Below are positions 26,766 through 36,501 of a stretch of DNA of 64,000 nt, piece after piece. This stretch comes from Bin80 sp964291275 (GTDB lineage: Bacteria > Bacteroidota > Rhodothermia > Rhodothermales > Bin80): contig OZ219799.1 in NCBI GenBank assembly GCA_964291275.2, forward strand, positions 62,001 through 126,000, written 5' to 3'. A model generated the notes under the pieces. That model was not told the DNA's origin. It ran no database searches and saw only the letters and a program-made list of their open reading frames with translations. Each line of letters starts with the position of its first letter. Position 1 is the stretch's first letter. Position numbers and translations under genes: made by a program.

Positions 26766-28390
26766 GTTCGACGAGCAACGATGGGCTCCTTGCGCCCGCT
26801 CCCGAAAGCTTTCCTGCGGAGGCGGAGCACCGGTGCGGCCTGCTTTCGTTTGTACTCGGTCCGGTCTACCATGAGCATGATAGGCTCGACCAGAGCTTTT
26901 GAGTATCCGGTCTGTGCGATTATTTCGTCCATACTTTGTTGCCTTTCGATATAACCTTTGAGGACCTCGTCGAGTATCCTGTACGGTGGCAAAGAATCCT
27001 GGTCTACCTGATCTGGTCGCAGTTCGGCAGACGGCGGTTTGGTGATCGAAGATTCCGGGATAAGCTCACCGGACGCGTTTATCAGTCTGGCCAACTCGTA
27101 AACCTCGGTTTTGTAGAGATCTCCGAGAACAGCAAGTCCTCCGTTCATATCGCCATAAAGAGTTGCATACCCTGTGGCCAACTCGCTTTTATTGCTGGTG
27201 GCGAGCACCAACCCATTGAATTTGTTGGCAAAGGCCATGAGCAGGATCCCCCGTGTGCGGGCCTGGATATTTTCTTCGGCAACACCTGCGCCCAAGCCTA
27301 AAAATTGGTCTTTCAACGCATTGTTGAACGCATGGATGACACTGTGAATCGGGATTGTACGCAACTCGATTCCTAGGTTTGAGGCGAGTTGGCTCGCGTC
27401 TTCCAAGGATCCACTTGAAGAGTATTCTGAGGGCATTGCTACACCAACCACACGCTTTGGTCCAAGAGCCTGTACTGCGAGGGCAGCAGTCACTGCAGAG
27501 TCTATGCCGCCACTCAACCCAATAAACACCTGCTTAAAAATGCCAGTTTTTTCTACGTAATCCAGAATTCCCAGCTTCAGTGCTTCCAGTACTTGTTGGG
27601 TCGGGGATGCGGAGATTGGTTCTGAGCCTGAAAGAGGGCTGGAATCCCACATGAGCAGTGCTTCTTCAAAGGGTGCAGCTTCCAGCACCTGGCTGTTCTG
27701 AATTACGCAGCTTCGCCCGTCAAAGATCAGGCCTGTATTGGCACCAACCAGATTAGTAAAGACGTAGGGTCGGCCATACCGTTGCCAGACGGTCTCCATG
27801 AGCGCATACCGATCAAGATGTTTATCAATGGCAAATGGAGAAGCACAGAGGTTGATAAAAAGATCAGGGGTTTGACTAGCGAGGGTGGCGATGGGATCGT
27901 GTGTGTAAAGCCGGCGGCCGGACTCCCGTACGTTCCACAGATCTTCGCAAATATGTACGCCCAGCCTAAGGCCCCGCCAGTGAAGCACAGTGGGCTCTGT
28001 GTTCGGGGCAAAATATCGCTGCTCATCGAATACGTCATAAGTCGGTAGAAGCTGCTTATGGCATACCCCCATACAATCACCATTCTCGTACAGGTAAGCC
28101 GCATTGTGAAGAGGTTTCCCGTGTCCCGGGTTACGGGCCAGCCCTCCCAGAAGCACACCCAGATCGGCAGGAAGCGTCTGTGCAAGGTTCTCCCGTATTT
28201 TTTGTTCGCGCACAACAAAATCCTCGGATTCCAACAAATCCAGCGGAGGATAGCCTGTGAGCGTAAGTTCTGGAAAAACCACAAGGCTTGCACCTAGGTC
28301 CCGGGCTTTTCGGCAATAATCCGATACCTTGTTTGCGTTCCCGCGTAAATCGCCAACGATCGTGTTTATTTGTGCCAATGCCAACTTCAT
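26762..28390 (-). CDS. nadE: Glutamine-dependent NAD+ synthetase
   Basis: A 542-residue two-domain enzyme. The N-terminal nitrilase-type glutaminase has VVFPELTLTGYPP (catalytic Glu) and GVHICEDLW (catalytic Cys). The C-terminal synthetase has the PP-loop GLSGGIDSAVTA and FANKFNGLVLATSNKSE. It makes NAD+ from deamido-NAD+, ATP and glutamine in the cytoplasm. It converges on aroQ with overlapping stops. Confidence 0.95.
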   Translation of the reverse strand: MKLALAQINTIVGDLRGNANKVSDYCRKARDLGASLVVFPELTLTGYPPLDLLESEDFVVREQKIRENLAQTLPADLGVLLGGLARNPGHGKPLHNAAYLYENGDCMGVCHKQLLPTYDVFDEQRYFAPNTEPTVLHWRGLRLGVHICEDLWNVRESGRRLYTHDPIATLASQTPDLFINLCASPFAIDKHLDRYALMETVWQRYGRPYVFTNLVGANTGLIFDGRSCVIQNSQVLEAAPFEEALLMWDSSPLSGSEPISASPTQQVLEALKLGILDYVEKTGIFKQVFIGLSGGIDSAVTAALAVQALGPKRVVGVAMPSEYSSSGSLEDASQLASNLGIELRTIPIHSVIHAFNNALKDQFLGLGAGVAEENIQARTRGILLMAFANKFNGLVLATSNKSELATGYATLYGDMNGGLAVLGDLYKTEVYELARLINASGELIPESSITKPPSAELRPDQVDQDSLPPYRILDEVLKGYIERQQSMDEIIAQTGYSKALVEPIMLMVDRTEYKRKQAAPVLRLRRKAFGSGRKEPIVARRT

Positions 28391-28731
28391 GCAGGATCCA
28401 GTGAAAACAGCTAAGTCGTATTTTCTGGAAAACTCAATTTAATTCTCGGGCAAACACTAGATTTCAACCCTCGTAGATCACGGTTCGACCCGTCCAAATT
28501 GGTTTTACTTCAATTCGTGCCGAAGGATTAAATTTGGGCTCCACCAATCTTGACTTGCGTACACGGGCTTAACTTGGAAAGGTTGCCCTCAGACTGTTAC
28601 GGACGAACATCGTGGCTATAGCCTACAAACCACTTCGTCACTCGACATCTACGAAATCGGCGCCAGCCACCCAAATCCACCAGTGGTCCTGGGCCTCAGT
28701 AGTTCCTGTGGCCCATCTTCCTGGCGCTACG
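28391..28731. other. Intergenic stretch with left copy of a bracketing repeat
   Basis: No gene is seen. It contains one 25-base repeat copy (28437-28461) and, from about 28590, the 3' end of the duplicated unit that continues into the beta-propeller gene. Confidence 0.6.
28437..28461 (+). repeat. Direct repeat bracketing the first beta-propeller pair, left copy
   Basis: ATTTAATT, two variable bases, then CGGGCAAACACTAGA. The same sequence, with only the two variable bases changed, occurs at 31723-31747 in the same orientation. The pair encloses both duplicated beta-propeller genes. Confidence 0.7.
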
Positions 28732-29997
28732 TCAAAAATCAACCGAGTACACCACGACCATATACTCACCGGATTCACTACGCAGGGCACCGTAAGCCAG
28801 TGCGTTGGCGGTGTCAATCACGTACAATGCCAGAGTTCTTGGAAGCAGAACCTGACCGATCATCCAGCCTTCAGAATCAAGCACTTGCCACCGTGCTTCG
28901 CTGGCGGGGGCCTCAACGTAGCCTTTGATCCAGATGTTATCCTGATCATCAATTACGAAACTCCTGTACGCAGGCTTAAACTCAGGGTACCTCTTGCGAG
29001 CTTCCGCGTCTAACCGTGTGGGAATATCGTCGCGTGTCAAGGGCACAGGATCGTGGGGCCGCCGGATAGTTCTGACCGTATCACCGGCCAGTGATGTCAC
29101 CAAGATGTCAATCTCCGCATTCAAACCCGAGTAGAAAAGCTGACTAGCACTCAATCTGAACACCGAGTTAGGGGCAAACTCGATTTCCTGCGCGAGTGGG
29201 CCGCCATCCGAGGAGAGACCAGAATACAGCCGTAAGTCTGGCAGGCGAGCGAGTTCACGGATACGCTCACCCGCCCAAGACGCAAGAACGGCGTAACTGT
29301 GTCGGGGCTTCCCTACGTTATCGGGTCCTATCATCGTGCTGTAGTGCATGATCGGGCCATGATGGGAAATCCCTACGGCTGATCCGGCAGCTCCAGAGTC
29401 TTCGTCGTATGGGAATCGAATCTGGCGGACATACGTGAAGTCTGTTGGGTCGTACACATGCAAGCGGGGAGGTCGGCCCCCATCGCTATCCATAACATAG
29501 ATTGAGTCGGATGGGCCCACATCCACACCATCCACAGTGACATATTCTCCTGGACCCTCACCCACCCCACCGACAGAACCGAGCCATTCTCCGTCCACCG
29601 AGAAAACAGCTACCGAAGGTGGTTGTCGGTCTGCAATTAGGATTCTATCCTTAGAATCCACAGCCAAGTTCGCGATTCGACCGAATAGGTCGGCGTTTTC
29701 GTCCGTGTCCTCACCCAGGCGAAGAATTTCGGTGAATGCTATTTCTGCCTCCTCTGCACGAGGCTGCCCGAATAAAGTGCTGCTGGGCAGCACCGTGATG
29801 AAGAAGACGGTCAGCGCTACTTGGATTCTCCGCCGACTGCTCGCACAAACCCTTACTGGTCGCCATTCTAGGGGTCGAAGAGGTCTCCTCTCCACAATGC
29901 CACATTTTGAGCAGAAATAGTTATCGCAGCGAAACTCGATCGTACCATCCGGGTCCTGTCGAGCGAAAATCTCACAATCCCCCCTCCCTACCATCAT
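28732..29997 (-). CDS. 6-bladed beta-propeller secreted protein, copy A2
   Basis: A frame of up to 421 residues. A clear signal peptide (VALTVFFITVLPSSTLFGQ) begins about 58 residues in; the upstream residues are Cys/Arg-rich and probably not translated, so the true start is uncertain. The mature part has NHL-like blade patterns: DSKDRILIADRQPPSVAVFS, VGEGPGEY, DSIYVMDSD and DQDNIWIKGY. Such proteins are common in Bacteroidota and their function is unknown. It is a close paralogue of the next gene upstream (30288-31529); about 140 bp of 3' flank is duplicated as well. Confidence 0.75.
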   Translation of the reverse strand: MMVGRGDCEIFARQDPDGTIEFRCDNYFCSKCGIVERRPLRPLEWRPVRVCASSRRRIQVALTVFFITVLPSSTLFGQPRAEEAEIAFTEILRLGEDTDENADLFGRIANLAVDSKDRILIADRQPPSVAVFSVDGEWLGSVGGVGEGPGEYVTVDGVDVGPSDSIYVMDSDGGRPPRLHVYDPTDFTYVRQIRFPYDEDSGAAGSAVGISHHGPIMHYSTMIGPDNVGKPRHSYAVLASWAGERIRELARLPDLRLYSGLSSDGGPLAQEIEFAPNSVFRLSASQLFYSGLNAEIDILVTSLAGDTVRTIRRPHDPVPLTRDDIPTRLDAEARKRYPEFKPAYRSFVIDDQDNIWIKGYVEAPASEARWQVLDSEGWMIGQVLLPRTLALYVIDTANALAYGALRSESGEYMVVVYSVDF

Positions 29998-30287
29998 TTG
30001 GCTATCTCTGACGCATTCACAGTAAAACGGTTCGCTTCATAAAAAATCCCGATCAAGTTCCTTTGATTCAGGGAAAACTACAACGATAGTTAATTGATCA
30101 CACGTTAGCGCTTATGCGGGAAACCGGGATCCCGACCCCGATATCAGACTGTTACGAACGAAACATCGTGGCTATAGCCTACAAACCACTTCGTCACTCG
30201 ACATCTACGAAATCGGCACCAGCTACCCAAATCCACCAGTGGACTTGGGGCTTAGTATTTTCTTTGGCCCATTTCCCTAGTGCTACG

Positions 30288-31529
30288 TCAAAAATCAACC
30301 GAGTTCACCACTACCAGATCCTCCCCGGCTTCATTACGCAAGGTACCGTAAGCCAGTGCGTTGGCGGTATCAATCACGTACAGTATCAGGGTTCTTGGAA
30401 GCAGAACCTGACCGATCATCCTGCCTTCAAAATCAAGCACTTGCCACCGTGCTTCGCTGGCAGAGGGCTCAACCTCAACGTAGTCTTTGATCCAGATATT
30501 ATCCTGATCATCAATCACGAAATAACTGTACGCAGGCTTAAACTCAGGGTAAATCTTGCGAGCTTCCGCGTCTAACCGCGCGGGGATATCGTCGCGTGTC
30601 AGGGGCACAGGATCGTGGGGCCGCCGGATAGTTCGGACCGTATCACCGGCCAGTGATGTCACCAAGATGTCAATTTCCGCATTCCAACCCGAGTAGAGAA
30701 GCTGACTAGCACTCAATCTGAACACCGGGTAACGGACAAACTTGATTTCCGACACGACTGGGCCGCGATCAGGGCTGAGACGAACATACATCTCTATGGA
30801 CGGCAGGCGAGCCAGTTCGCGGATACGCTCACCCGCCCAAGACGTAAGAACGACGTAACTGTGTCGGGGCTTCCCTACGTTATCGGATAGTATCATCGTG
30901 TTGTACGTCATGATGGGGCCATGATGGGAAACCCCTACGGCTGATGTGGCGGCTCCCCAGTCTTCGTCGTCTGGGAATCGAATCTGGCGCACATACGTGA
31001 AATCTGTTGGGTCGTACACACGCAAGATCCTTTTCTTCCAATCCATAACGTAGACTGAGTCGGATGGGCCCACATCCACATCACCCACAGAGACATATTC
31101 TCCTGGACCCTCACCCACCCCACCGACAGAACCGAGCCATTCTCCGTCCACCGAGAAAACAGCTACCGAAGGTGGTTGGTGGTCTGCAATTAGGATTCTA
31201 TCCTTAGAATCCACAGCCAAGTCCACGATTAGACCGAACAGGTAGGCGTTTTCGTCCGTGTCCTCACCCAGGCGAAGAATTTCGGTGAATGCTATTTCTG
31301 CTTCCTCTGCACGAGGCTGCCCGAATAAAGTGCTGCTGGGCAGCACCGTGATGAAGAAGACGGTCAACGCTACTTGGATTATCCGCCGACTGCTGGCACA
31401 AACCCTTACTGGTCGCCATTCTCGGAGTCGGGGAGCTTTTTCTGCACAATGGCACAGATTGAGCAGAAAACGAACACGCGTATCGCTCTCCTCTGCACGA
31501 CGCGATGTCAGGAGCGTCCCAACCAGCAT
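30288..31529 (-). CDS. 6-bladed beta-propeller secreted protein, copy A1
   Basis: A paralogue of 28732-29997 with the same signal peptide region and blade motifs (VGEGPGEYVSVG, DSVYVMDWKKRILRVYDP, DQDNIWIKDYVE). The N-terminal 50 residues before the signal peptide differ from copy A2, which supports a start closer to the signal sequence. The differences between copies are scattered substitutions plus a few codon indels, so the duplication is not brand new. Exported; ligand unknown. Confidence 0.75.
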   Translation of the reverse strand: MLVGTLLTSRRAEESDTRVRFLLNLCHCAEKAPRLREWRPVRVCASSRRIIQVALTVFFITVLPSSTLFGQPRAEEAEIAFTEILRLGEDTDENAYLFGLIVDLAVDSKDRILIADHQPPSVAVFSVDGEWLGSVGGVGEGPGEYVSVGDVDVGPSDSVYVMDWKKRILRVYDPTDFTYVRQIRFPDDEDWGAATSAVGVSHHGPIMTYNTMILSDNVGKPRHSYVVLTSWAGERIRELARLPSIEMYVRLSPDRGPVVSEIKFVRYPVFRLSASQLLYSGWNAEIDILVTSLAGDTVRTIRRPHDPVPLTRDDIPARLDAEARKIYPEFKPAYSYFVIDDQDNIWIKDYVEVEPSASEARWQVLDFEGRMIGQVLLPRTLILYVIDTANALAYGTLRNEAGEDLVVVNSVDF

Positions 31530-31722
31530 TCCTAACCTAAGAATTGAGTTCCATTTTATCTAAACGTACAAATAAGCCTAATTGACAGGATACGCCCCAA
31601 CATTCGCTGAAACAAGCCCTGAGTCTAAAAGAATCCCCAAGACATCGAAAATAGGCCAAATAATCCGAGGGGACAGCTGAAATCCTACTGAACCCCTCCT
31701 GAAACACATTAAACTGACCTAT

Positions 31723-31747
31723 ATTTAATTTCCGGGCAAACACTAGA
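31723..31747 (+). repeat. Direct repeat bracketing the first beta-propeller pair, right copy
   Basis: The second copy of the repeat at 28437-28461, 3286 bp further on and in the same orientation. It lies 38 bp before the amidohydrolase start. Confidence 0.7.
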
Positions 31748-31785
31748 CAATAAGACAGTCAGCGATGCATTATCCCCTCAGAGAC

Positions 31786-33102
31786 ATGAAAACACGAATA
31801 GGCCTGTTGTTTGTTGCCGCAGGGTTGTTTACCTGCGGCTTGGTACACGCACAGGAAATCACCGCATTCACCAATGTGACGGTGCTTCCTATGGACAGCG
31901 ATCGGACGTTGGAAGCACATACAGTCCTTGTTGAGGGCGATCGCATTGTGACTGTTGGATCAGATGTTGAGGTGCCACTCGGGGCGCAGATGATTGATGG
32001 TACAGGCAAATTTCTTATGCCGGGCCTTGCAGAAATGCATGGTCACATACCACGACCGGACCAGCCTGAGCAGTACACCGAAGATGTGCTTTTTCTGTAT
32101 GTGGCCAACGGAATTACGACCGTTCGGGGAATGCTTGGTGCCCCTGGACAGCTGGGACTTAAACAGCGTACAAACGATAGCGAACTTATCGCACCTACAC
32201 TCTATTTGGCCGGTCCCAGTTTTAACGGTAACACTGTGAACTCACCGGAGCAGGCCGTCGCAATGGTGCGCGCACAGGTGAAAGAAGGCTGGGATCTGCT
32301 GAAAGTGCTTACTGGCATGACGAAGGCCGAATTTGATGCCATGGCACGTACAGCGGCCGAAGAAGGGATTCGTTTTGGTGGCCATGTGCCTGCGGATGTG
32401 GGATTGATGCACGCACTGAATATGGGACAGGAGACCTTCGATCATGTGGACGGCTATGTAGAATACATCCGTGCACAGGACCGCCCAGAGACCGAAGCAC
32501 TGGAAGATGCTATTGCGCTCACCAAAGAAAAGGGCGGCTGGATCGTGCCGACCATGGCACTTTGGGAAGTCCTGTATGGGGTCATTGATTTGGAAGACCT
32601 GCGGGCGTACGATGAATTGAAGTATATGCCGCCGACGGTTGTGGGCAATTGGTTTCGTTCAGTTGAGAGGCGGCAGAATAACCCCCAATATGACAGAGCC
32701 GCGGCTTTGGATTTAATTCATACCCGCATGCGCGTGTTGCGCGCACTGCACGAGGCAGATGTGCGTATCCTTATGGGTACCGATTCCCCGCAACTCTTTA
32801 GTGTACCCGGATTCTCTTTGCATCGCGAACTTGAACGTATGGTAGATGCGGGAATGTCCAACTATGCGATCCTTCATTCAGGTACACGGGCTGTGGGTGA
32901 ATATTTTGCAAACGAAGACACATTTGGAACCATCAGCGAGGGCGCACGGGCCGACTTGTTGCTAGTGGATGGCAATCCCCTTGAGGACCTCTCGCACCTG
33001 CAGGAGCTGTCCGGGGTTATGGTGCGTGGTAACTGGTACGCCCATACATTGCTGGACGAGCACCTGGAAAGCATTGCGGAAGCCCATCGTAACTCTAACT
33101 GA
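31786..33102 (+). CDS. Exported amidohydrolase-family protein
   Basis: A 438-residue protein with a signal peptide (MKTRIGLLFVAAGLF...VHAQE). An in-frame ATG 21 bp upstream is less likely. Metal-site motifs of the imidazolonepropionase/prolidase-like amidohydrolases are visible: GLAEMHGHI (HxH), a Lys in DLLKVLTGM, GGHVPADVG, FDHVDGY and ILMGTDSPQ (Asp). The C-terminal beta-sandwich ends with ADLLLVDGNPLEDL. It probably hydrolyses an amide or cyclic amide in the periplasm; the substrate is unknown. Confidence 0.88.
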   Translation: MKTRIGLLFVAAGLFTCGLVHAQEITAFTNVTVLPMDSDRTLEAHTVLVEGDRIVTVGSDVEVPLGAQMIDGTGKFLMPGLAEMHGHIPRPDQPEQYTEDVLFLYVANGITTVRGMLGAPGQLGLKQRTNDSELIAPTLYLAGPSFNGNTVNSPEQAVAMVRAQVKEGWDLLKVLTGMTKAEFDAMARTAAEEGIRFGGHVPADVGLMHALNMGQETFDHVDGYVEYIRAQDRPETEALEDAIALTKEKGGWIVPTMALWEVLYGVIDLEDLRAYDELKYMPPTVVGNWFRSVERRQNNPQYDRAAALDLIHTRMRVLRALHEADVRILMGTDSPQLFSVPGFSLHRELERMVDAGMSNYAILHSGTRAVGEYFANEDTFGTISEGARADLLLVDGNPLEDLSHLQELSGVMVRGNWYAHTLLDEHLESIAEAHRNSN

Positions 33103-33107
33103 TTTTT

Positions 33108-35684
33108 ATGCGAGGTACTGGCTTCCTGTTAGTTCTTCTGGGCTGGACCCCCTTGGTTACACAAGCCCAAGACGCGGATGCTCTGCTGAATGAGGGAAAG
33201 TATCAAGAGGCGCGTGCAGCCTTCTCGGATAGCCTGTATGGTGTCAATATCGAGGGATATTTCGAGACCTACCTTCAAACCGGAGCTTTTGAAGCGGGAC
33301 TTCGGAGGGCTCAGCAAATGCTTCGCAATACGTCCCAGCCGGAGTACGTGAACTATGCCATTGGCCGGCTACACAAAGTCACAGGCAATTGGGCTGAAGC
33401 TGGGGCGGCCTATTTAGCATCGATTCAGGCCAAGAACGACTATTGGCTCGCAGGTCTGGAGCTCGCGGAATTGTACCAACAACAAGGCAATTCGCGTCAG
33501 GCAGAGCGCCTGTATTCAGTGATTAACGCTCGACTGAGACAAGGGGGATTCACCACCGCCCAGGACCTCGCAGTTGGAGCACGGGCTGCGATGCGCCTCG
33601 GAGACTACCACGAGGCCAATGAAACCTTCTCGACGGCGCTTCGTCTGGATCCAGATAACGTTCAAATAATACTGTGGCATGGAGATCTGTACAGGATCAC
33701 CCATGACGAAGCATTCGCGAAGGATCTTTACGAAAAAGCTTTAGGAATAAATTCACGACGCGCTGAAATCTATGTGAAGCTAGCTGCGGTCACTGGATCA
33801 TATACTCAGAAGGAGGATCTTGCTGAACAGGCACTGCGGGTAACAGACGATTTTGTGCCTGCATTGGCACTTAAGGCTAAATTGCACTTGTTGGATGGAA
33901 ATTATGCCGAAGCTGTAACCGTCGCGCGTGAGGCACTGGATCAAAATTTGGGGAGTATGGAGGCATGGGCGCATTACGCTGCTGCACAACATGTGCAGGG
34001 CGAGACTGAGGCCGTGAATCAAGCAGAGACCACTGTTCTCGAGCTCACTACCCGGCCCACGTCCTTCTATCGCATGATTAGTGAGGATTTAGCGTTACGG
34101 TTCAGGTATCCTGATGCCGCCTCGTATGCGCAAAAAGCAGTCCAGTCAGATCCCGGCAATGCTGCTGCGAACGCAGCCTATGCAACGGCACTCATGCGCC
34201 TAGGAGAAGTAGAGTCAGCGCGCGCATACATGGAGCGCAGCTATGATCGGGATGCCTTCAACCTGTATGCTGCCAATACTTTAAGCCTGTTGGATGCGCT
34301 GGATGAATTTGATACACTGACAAGTCAGCATTTTACGCTTCGCATTCACGCGGATGAGCGGGATGTCTTGGGTCCCGTTATGTTGCGCGAAGCTGAAAAG
34401 GCTTACGAAGTTCTGCAGAGATACTACGGATACGAACCCGAGGACCGGATCCTGCTGGAGGCTTATAATGATGCGGACGATTTTGCAGTTCGTGTAGCAG
34501 GAGTACCACATGTTGGTCTGCTAGGCGTGTGTTTTGGTGATGTTGTGGCCATCAACACACCCGCTGCGAGATCAGAAGCACGCTATAACTGGGCCCGCAC
34601 ACTCTGGCATGAGTTGGCACATACAATGGCCATCGGACTGAGTAATTATCGGGTACCAAGATGGTTGACCGAAGGCCTGTCAGTCTACGAAGAAGTACGT
34701 GCAAACCCAACTTGGAAACGTGATTTGGAACTCCAGTTCTTCACCGCGTACGATCAGGATCGGCTACACCGCCTGGAGGAAATTGACCGGGGGTTCACAC
34801 GTCCGACATTCCAGGGACAGGTCCTTTTGAGTTATTACCACGCTTATCGAGTCATTGAATTTGTCGTTGCCGAATATGGATTTGATGCGATAACGAGCTT
34901 ACTGAAGTCTCTGGCTAGCGGGCAAACAGAAACCGCAGCAATACAAAATGTGTTAGGCGTATCGCGTGAGGCACTGGATGCAGCGTTTAGGGTGCACCTG
35001 GATCAGGAACGGGATCGACTGGATCCTGTACTCCGGGGATGGCCGGATATGCTGACCGAAGAACTGCACGGTGGAAACCTGCGGGAGTATCTGGCCGGCA
35101 GAGGTGAAGGGTCATTCTATGATCTTTTGACCGAGGGGGAAGAAGCCCTTGAAGAGGGCAACCTCGACGCCGCCGAATCTGCGTATCGCATGGCTCTGGA
35201 TATCTACTCGGGCTACACCGGTCCAGGCAGCCCTCACGAAGGTTTGGCAGAAGTGTATCGGCGGCGGGGACAGATTACTGAACTCGCTCAGGTCCTCCAG
35301 GATCACCTCGCAGGGTATCCCTACGGGGATACACAGGCAATAGAGCTGGCAGGTATCTTACTGCAGCGCGCGGATACGACACGAGCCGTGAGCTACCTGA
35401 TGCGTTCGCGCTACACCCAGCCCTATGATCTGAAGGTTCTCGGGCAATTGGCTGAACTGTATGCTGATTTGGGCCAGTATGCGCAAGCGGTGGAAATGCG
35501 ACGGGCAATATTAGCTCTGGATCCGGTAAATCGCGCAGAGGCACAATTCGCACTTGCTACCAGTCTGTATTACAACCGACAAATGACCGAAGCAAAACGG
35601 GTAATACTTCAGTCGTTGGAAATTGCACCGGGTTACCGCGAAGCACAAAGATTGTTACTGAAAATAGTGGACGGAGATGGGTAG
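33108..35684 (+). CDS. Exported TPR protein with a gluzincin metallopeptidase domain
   Basis: An 858-residue protein with a signal peptide (FLLVLLGWTPLVTQAQD). Residues about 25-390 are tetratricopeptide-like helical repeats. A peptidase MA-like domain follows, with LWHELAHTMA (HExxH, about 499-505) and WLTEGLSVYEE about 20 residues later, supplying the third ligand Glu. More TPR repeats fill about 665-858. It is probably a cell-envelope peptidase or a scaffold built on one. It overlaps the DUF4159 gene start by 8 bases. Confidence 0.85.
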   Translation: MRGTGFLLVLLGWTPLVTQAQDADALLNEGKYQEARAAFSDSLYGVNIEGYFETYLQTGAFEAGLRRAQQMLRNTSQPEYVNYAIGRLHKVTGNWAEAGAAYLASIQAKNDYWLAGLELAELYQQQGNSRQAERLYSVINARLRQGGFTTAQDLAVGARAAMRLGDYHEANETFSTALRLDPDNVQIILWHGDLYRITHDEAFAKDLYEKALGINSRRAEIYVKLAAVTGSYTQKEDLAEQALRVTDDFVPALALKAKLHLLDGNYAEAVTVAREALDQNLGSMEAWAHYAAAQHVQGETEAVNQAETTVLELTTRPTSFYRMISEDLALRFRYPDAASYAQKAVQSDPGNAAANAAYATALMRLGEVESARAYMERSYDRDAFNLYAANTLSLLDALDEFDTLTSQHFTLRIHADERDVLGPVMLREAEKAYEVLQRYYGYEPEDRILLEAYNDADDFAVRVAGVPHVGLLGVCFGDVVAINTPAARSEARYNWARTLWHELAHTMAIGLSNYRVPRWLTEGLSVYEEVRANPTWKRDLELQFFTAYDQDRLHRLEEIDRGFTRPTFQGQVLLSYYHAYRVIEFVVAEYGFDAITSLLKSLASGQTETAAIQNVLGVSREALDAAFRVHLDQERDRLDPVLRGWPDMLTEELHGGNLREYLAGRGEGSFYDLLTEGEEALEEGNLDAAESAYRMALDIYSGYTGPGSPHEGLAEVYRRRGQITELAQVLQDHLAGYPYGDTQAIELAGILLQRADTTRAVSYLMRSRYTQPYDLKVLGQLAELYADLGQYAQAVEMRRAILALDPVNRAEAQFALATSLYYNRQMTEAKRVILQSLEIAPGYREAQRLLLKIVDGDG

Positions 35685-36408
35685 ATGCATGCAGACCATC
35701 ATAGTAATGATGGTACTGGTCTTGTGCGGCACAGAAGTCATGGCGCAGGCCGACTATGGCTTTCGGTTTGTACGCGTACGATATGAGATACCAGGGATGG
35801 GCGGGCGTGGTCAGGGATGGGGTCGGGGCGGCGGCCCGATGTGGGCACATGATTACCCGGTCGCTGAGCAGAATTTTTACATTGCACTCAAGCGCACCAC
35901 CACTATTCATGTCGAAGAGCCGTATCTGGTGCTGGATCTCATGGATCCGGAGATCTTCGAACACCCAATTCTATACCTCTGCGAGCCTGGGTATTGGCAG
36001 ATAACAGATGAAGAGGTTGAAAAGCTGAGGGAGTACTTGAACAGGGGTGGATTCCTGCTTTTTGATGATTTTCGGGGGGACTATGAGTGGTATAATCTCT
36101 ATGAGCAAATGCAGCGTGTGCTCCCAGGTCGTGAGCCGATGGAGCTTCCGGCGACACATCCGATATGGAGTATATACTTTGATGTTGACCCGGTTGCAGC
36201 CCCTTCACTGGTGAGCGGGTATCGGGGATCTTTTACCGAGGATCGATACATGGGGTACTTTGACGACAATGGTCGTCTTATGGCACTGGCGAACCATAAC
36301 CAGGATATTGGAGATGGTTGGGAATACCCTGATCGGGATTTTGAGAACGCATCCACAATAAGCTTTCAAATGGGTATCAATTTTGTGATGTATGCGCTTA
36401 CACACTGA
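35677..36408 (+). CDS. DUF4159 domain protein, exported
   Basis: A 243-residue protein with a signal peptide (MVLVLCGTEVMAQ). DUF4159 features are visible: FRFVRVRYE, then a Gly-rich stretch, DLMDPEIFEHPILYLCEPG and YLNRGGFLLFDDFRGD. This domain has a flavodoxin/GATase-like fold and often accompanies MoxR ATPase and von Willebrand-type genes, as here. The ATG at 35677 overlaps the previous stop; another ATG at 35689 is equally possible. Confidence 0.85.
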   Translation: MGRCMQTIIVMMVLVLCGTEVMAQADYGFRFVRVRYEIPGMGGRGQGWGRGGGPMWAHDYPVAEQNFYIALKRTTTIHVEEPYLVLDLMDPEIFEHPILYLCEPGYWQITDEEVEKLREYLNRGGFLLFDDFRGDYEWYNLYEQMQRVLPGREPMELPATHPIWSIYFDVDPVAAPSLVSGYRGSFTEDRYMGYFDDNGRLMALANHNQDIGDGWEYPDRDFENASTISFQMGINFVMYALTH

Positions 36409-36501
36409 TCTGACAGCACAAAGGCAACTAGCCACATTTTATTCCGTAGTCGGTATTACAGCTTCACTTAGACCTTAATTATTTTGACAGCTTTAGAAGA
36501 G

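Noticed and set aside
28470..28500. Possible tRNA T-arm (GGTTCGACCCG)
   Set aside because: No matching acceptor, D-arm or anticodon arm can be folded around it.
28612..29013. Open frame on the plus strand starting MAIAYKPLRHS, repeated at 30114-30575
   Set aside because: Both copies arise only because the 3' part of the duplicated beta-propeller genes is repeated; most of each frame is antisense to those genes.
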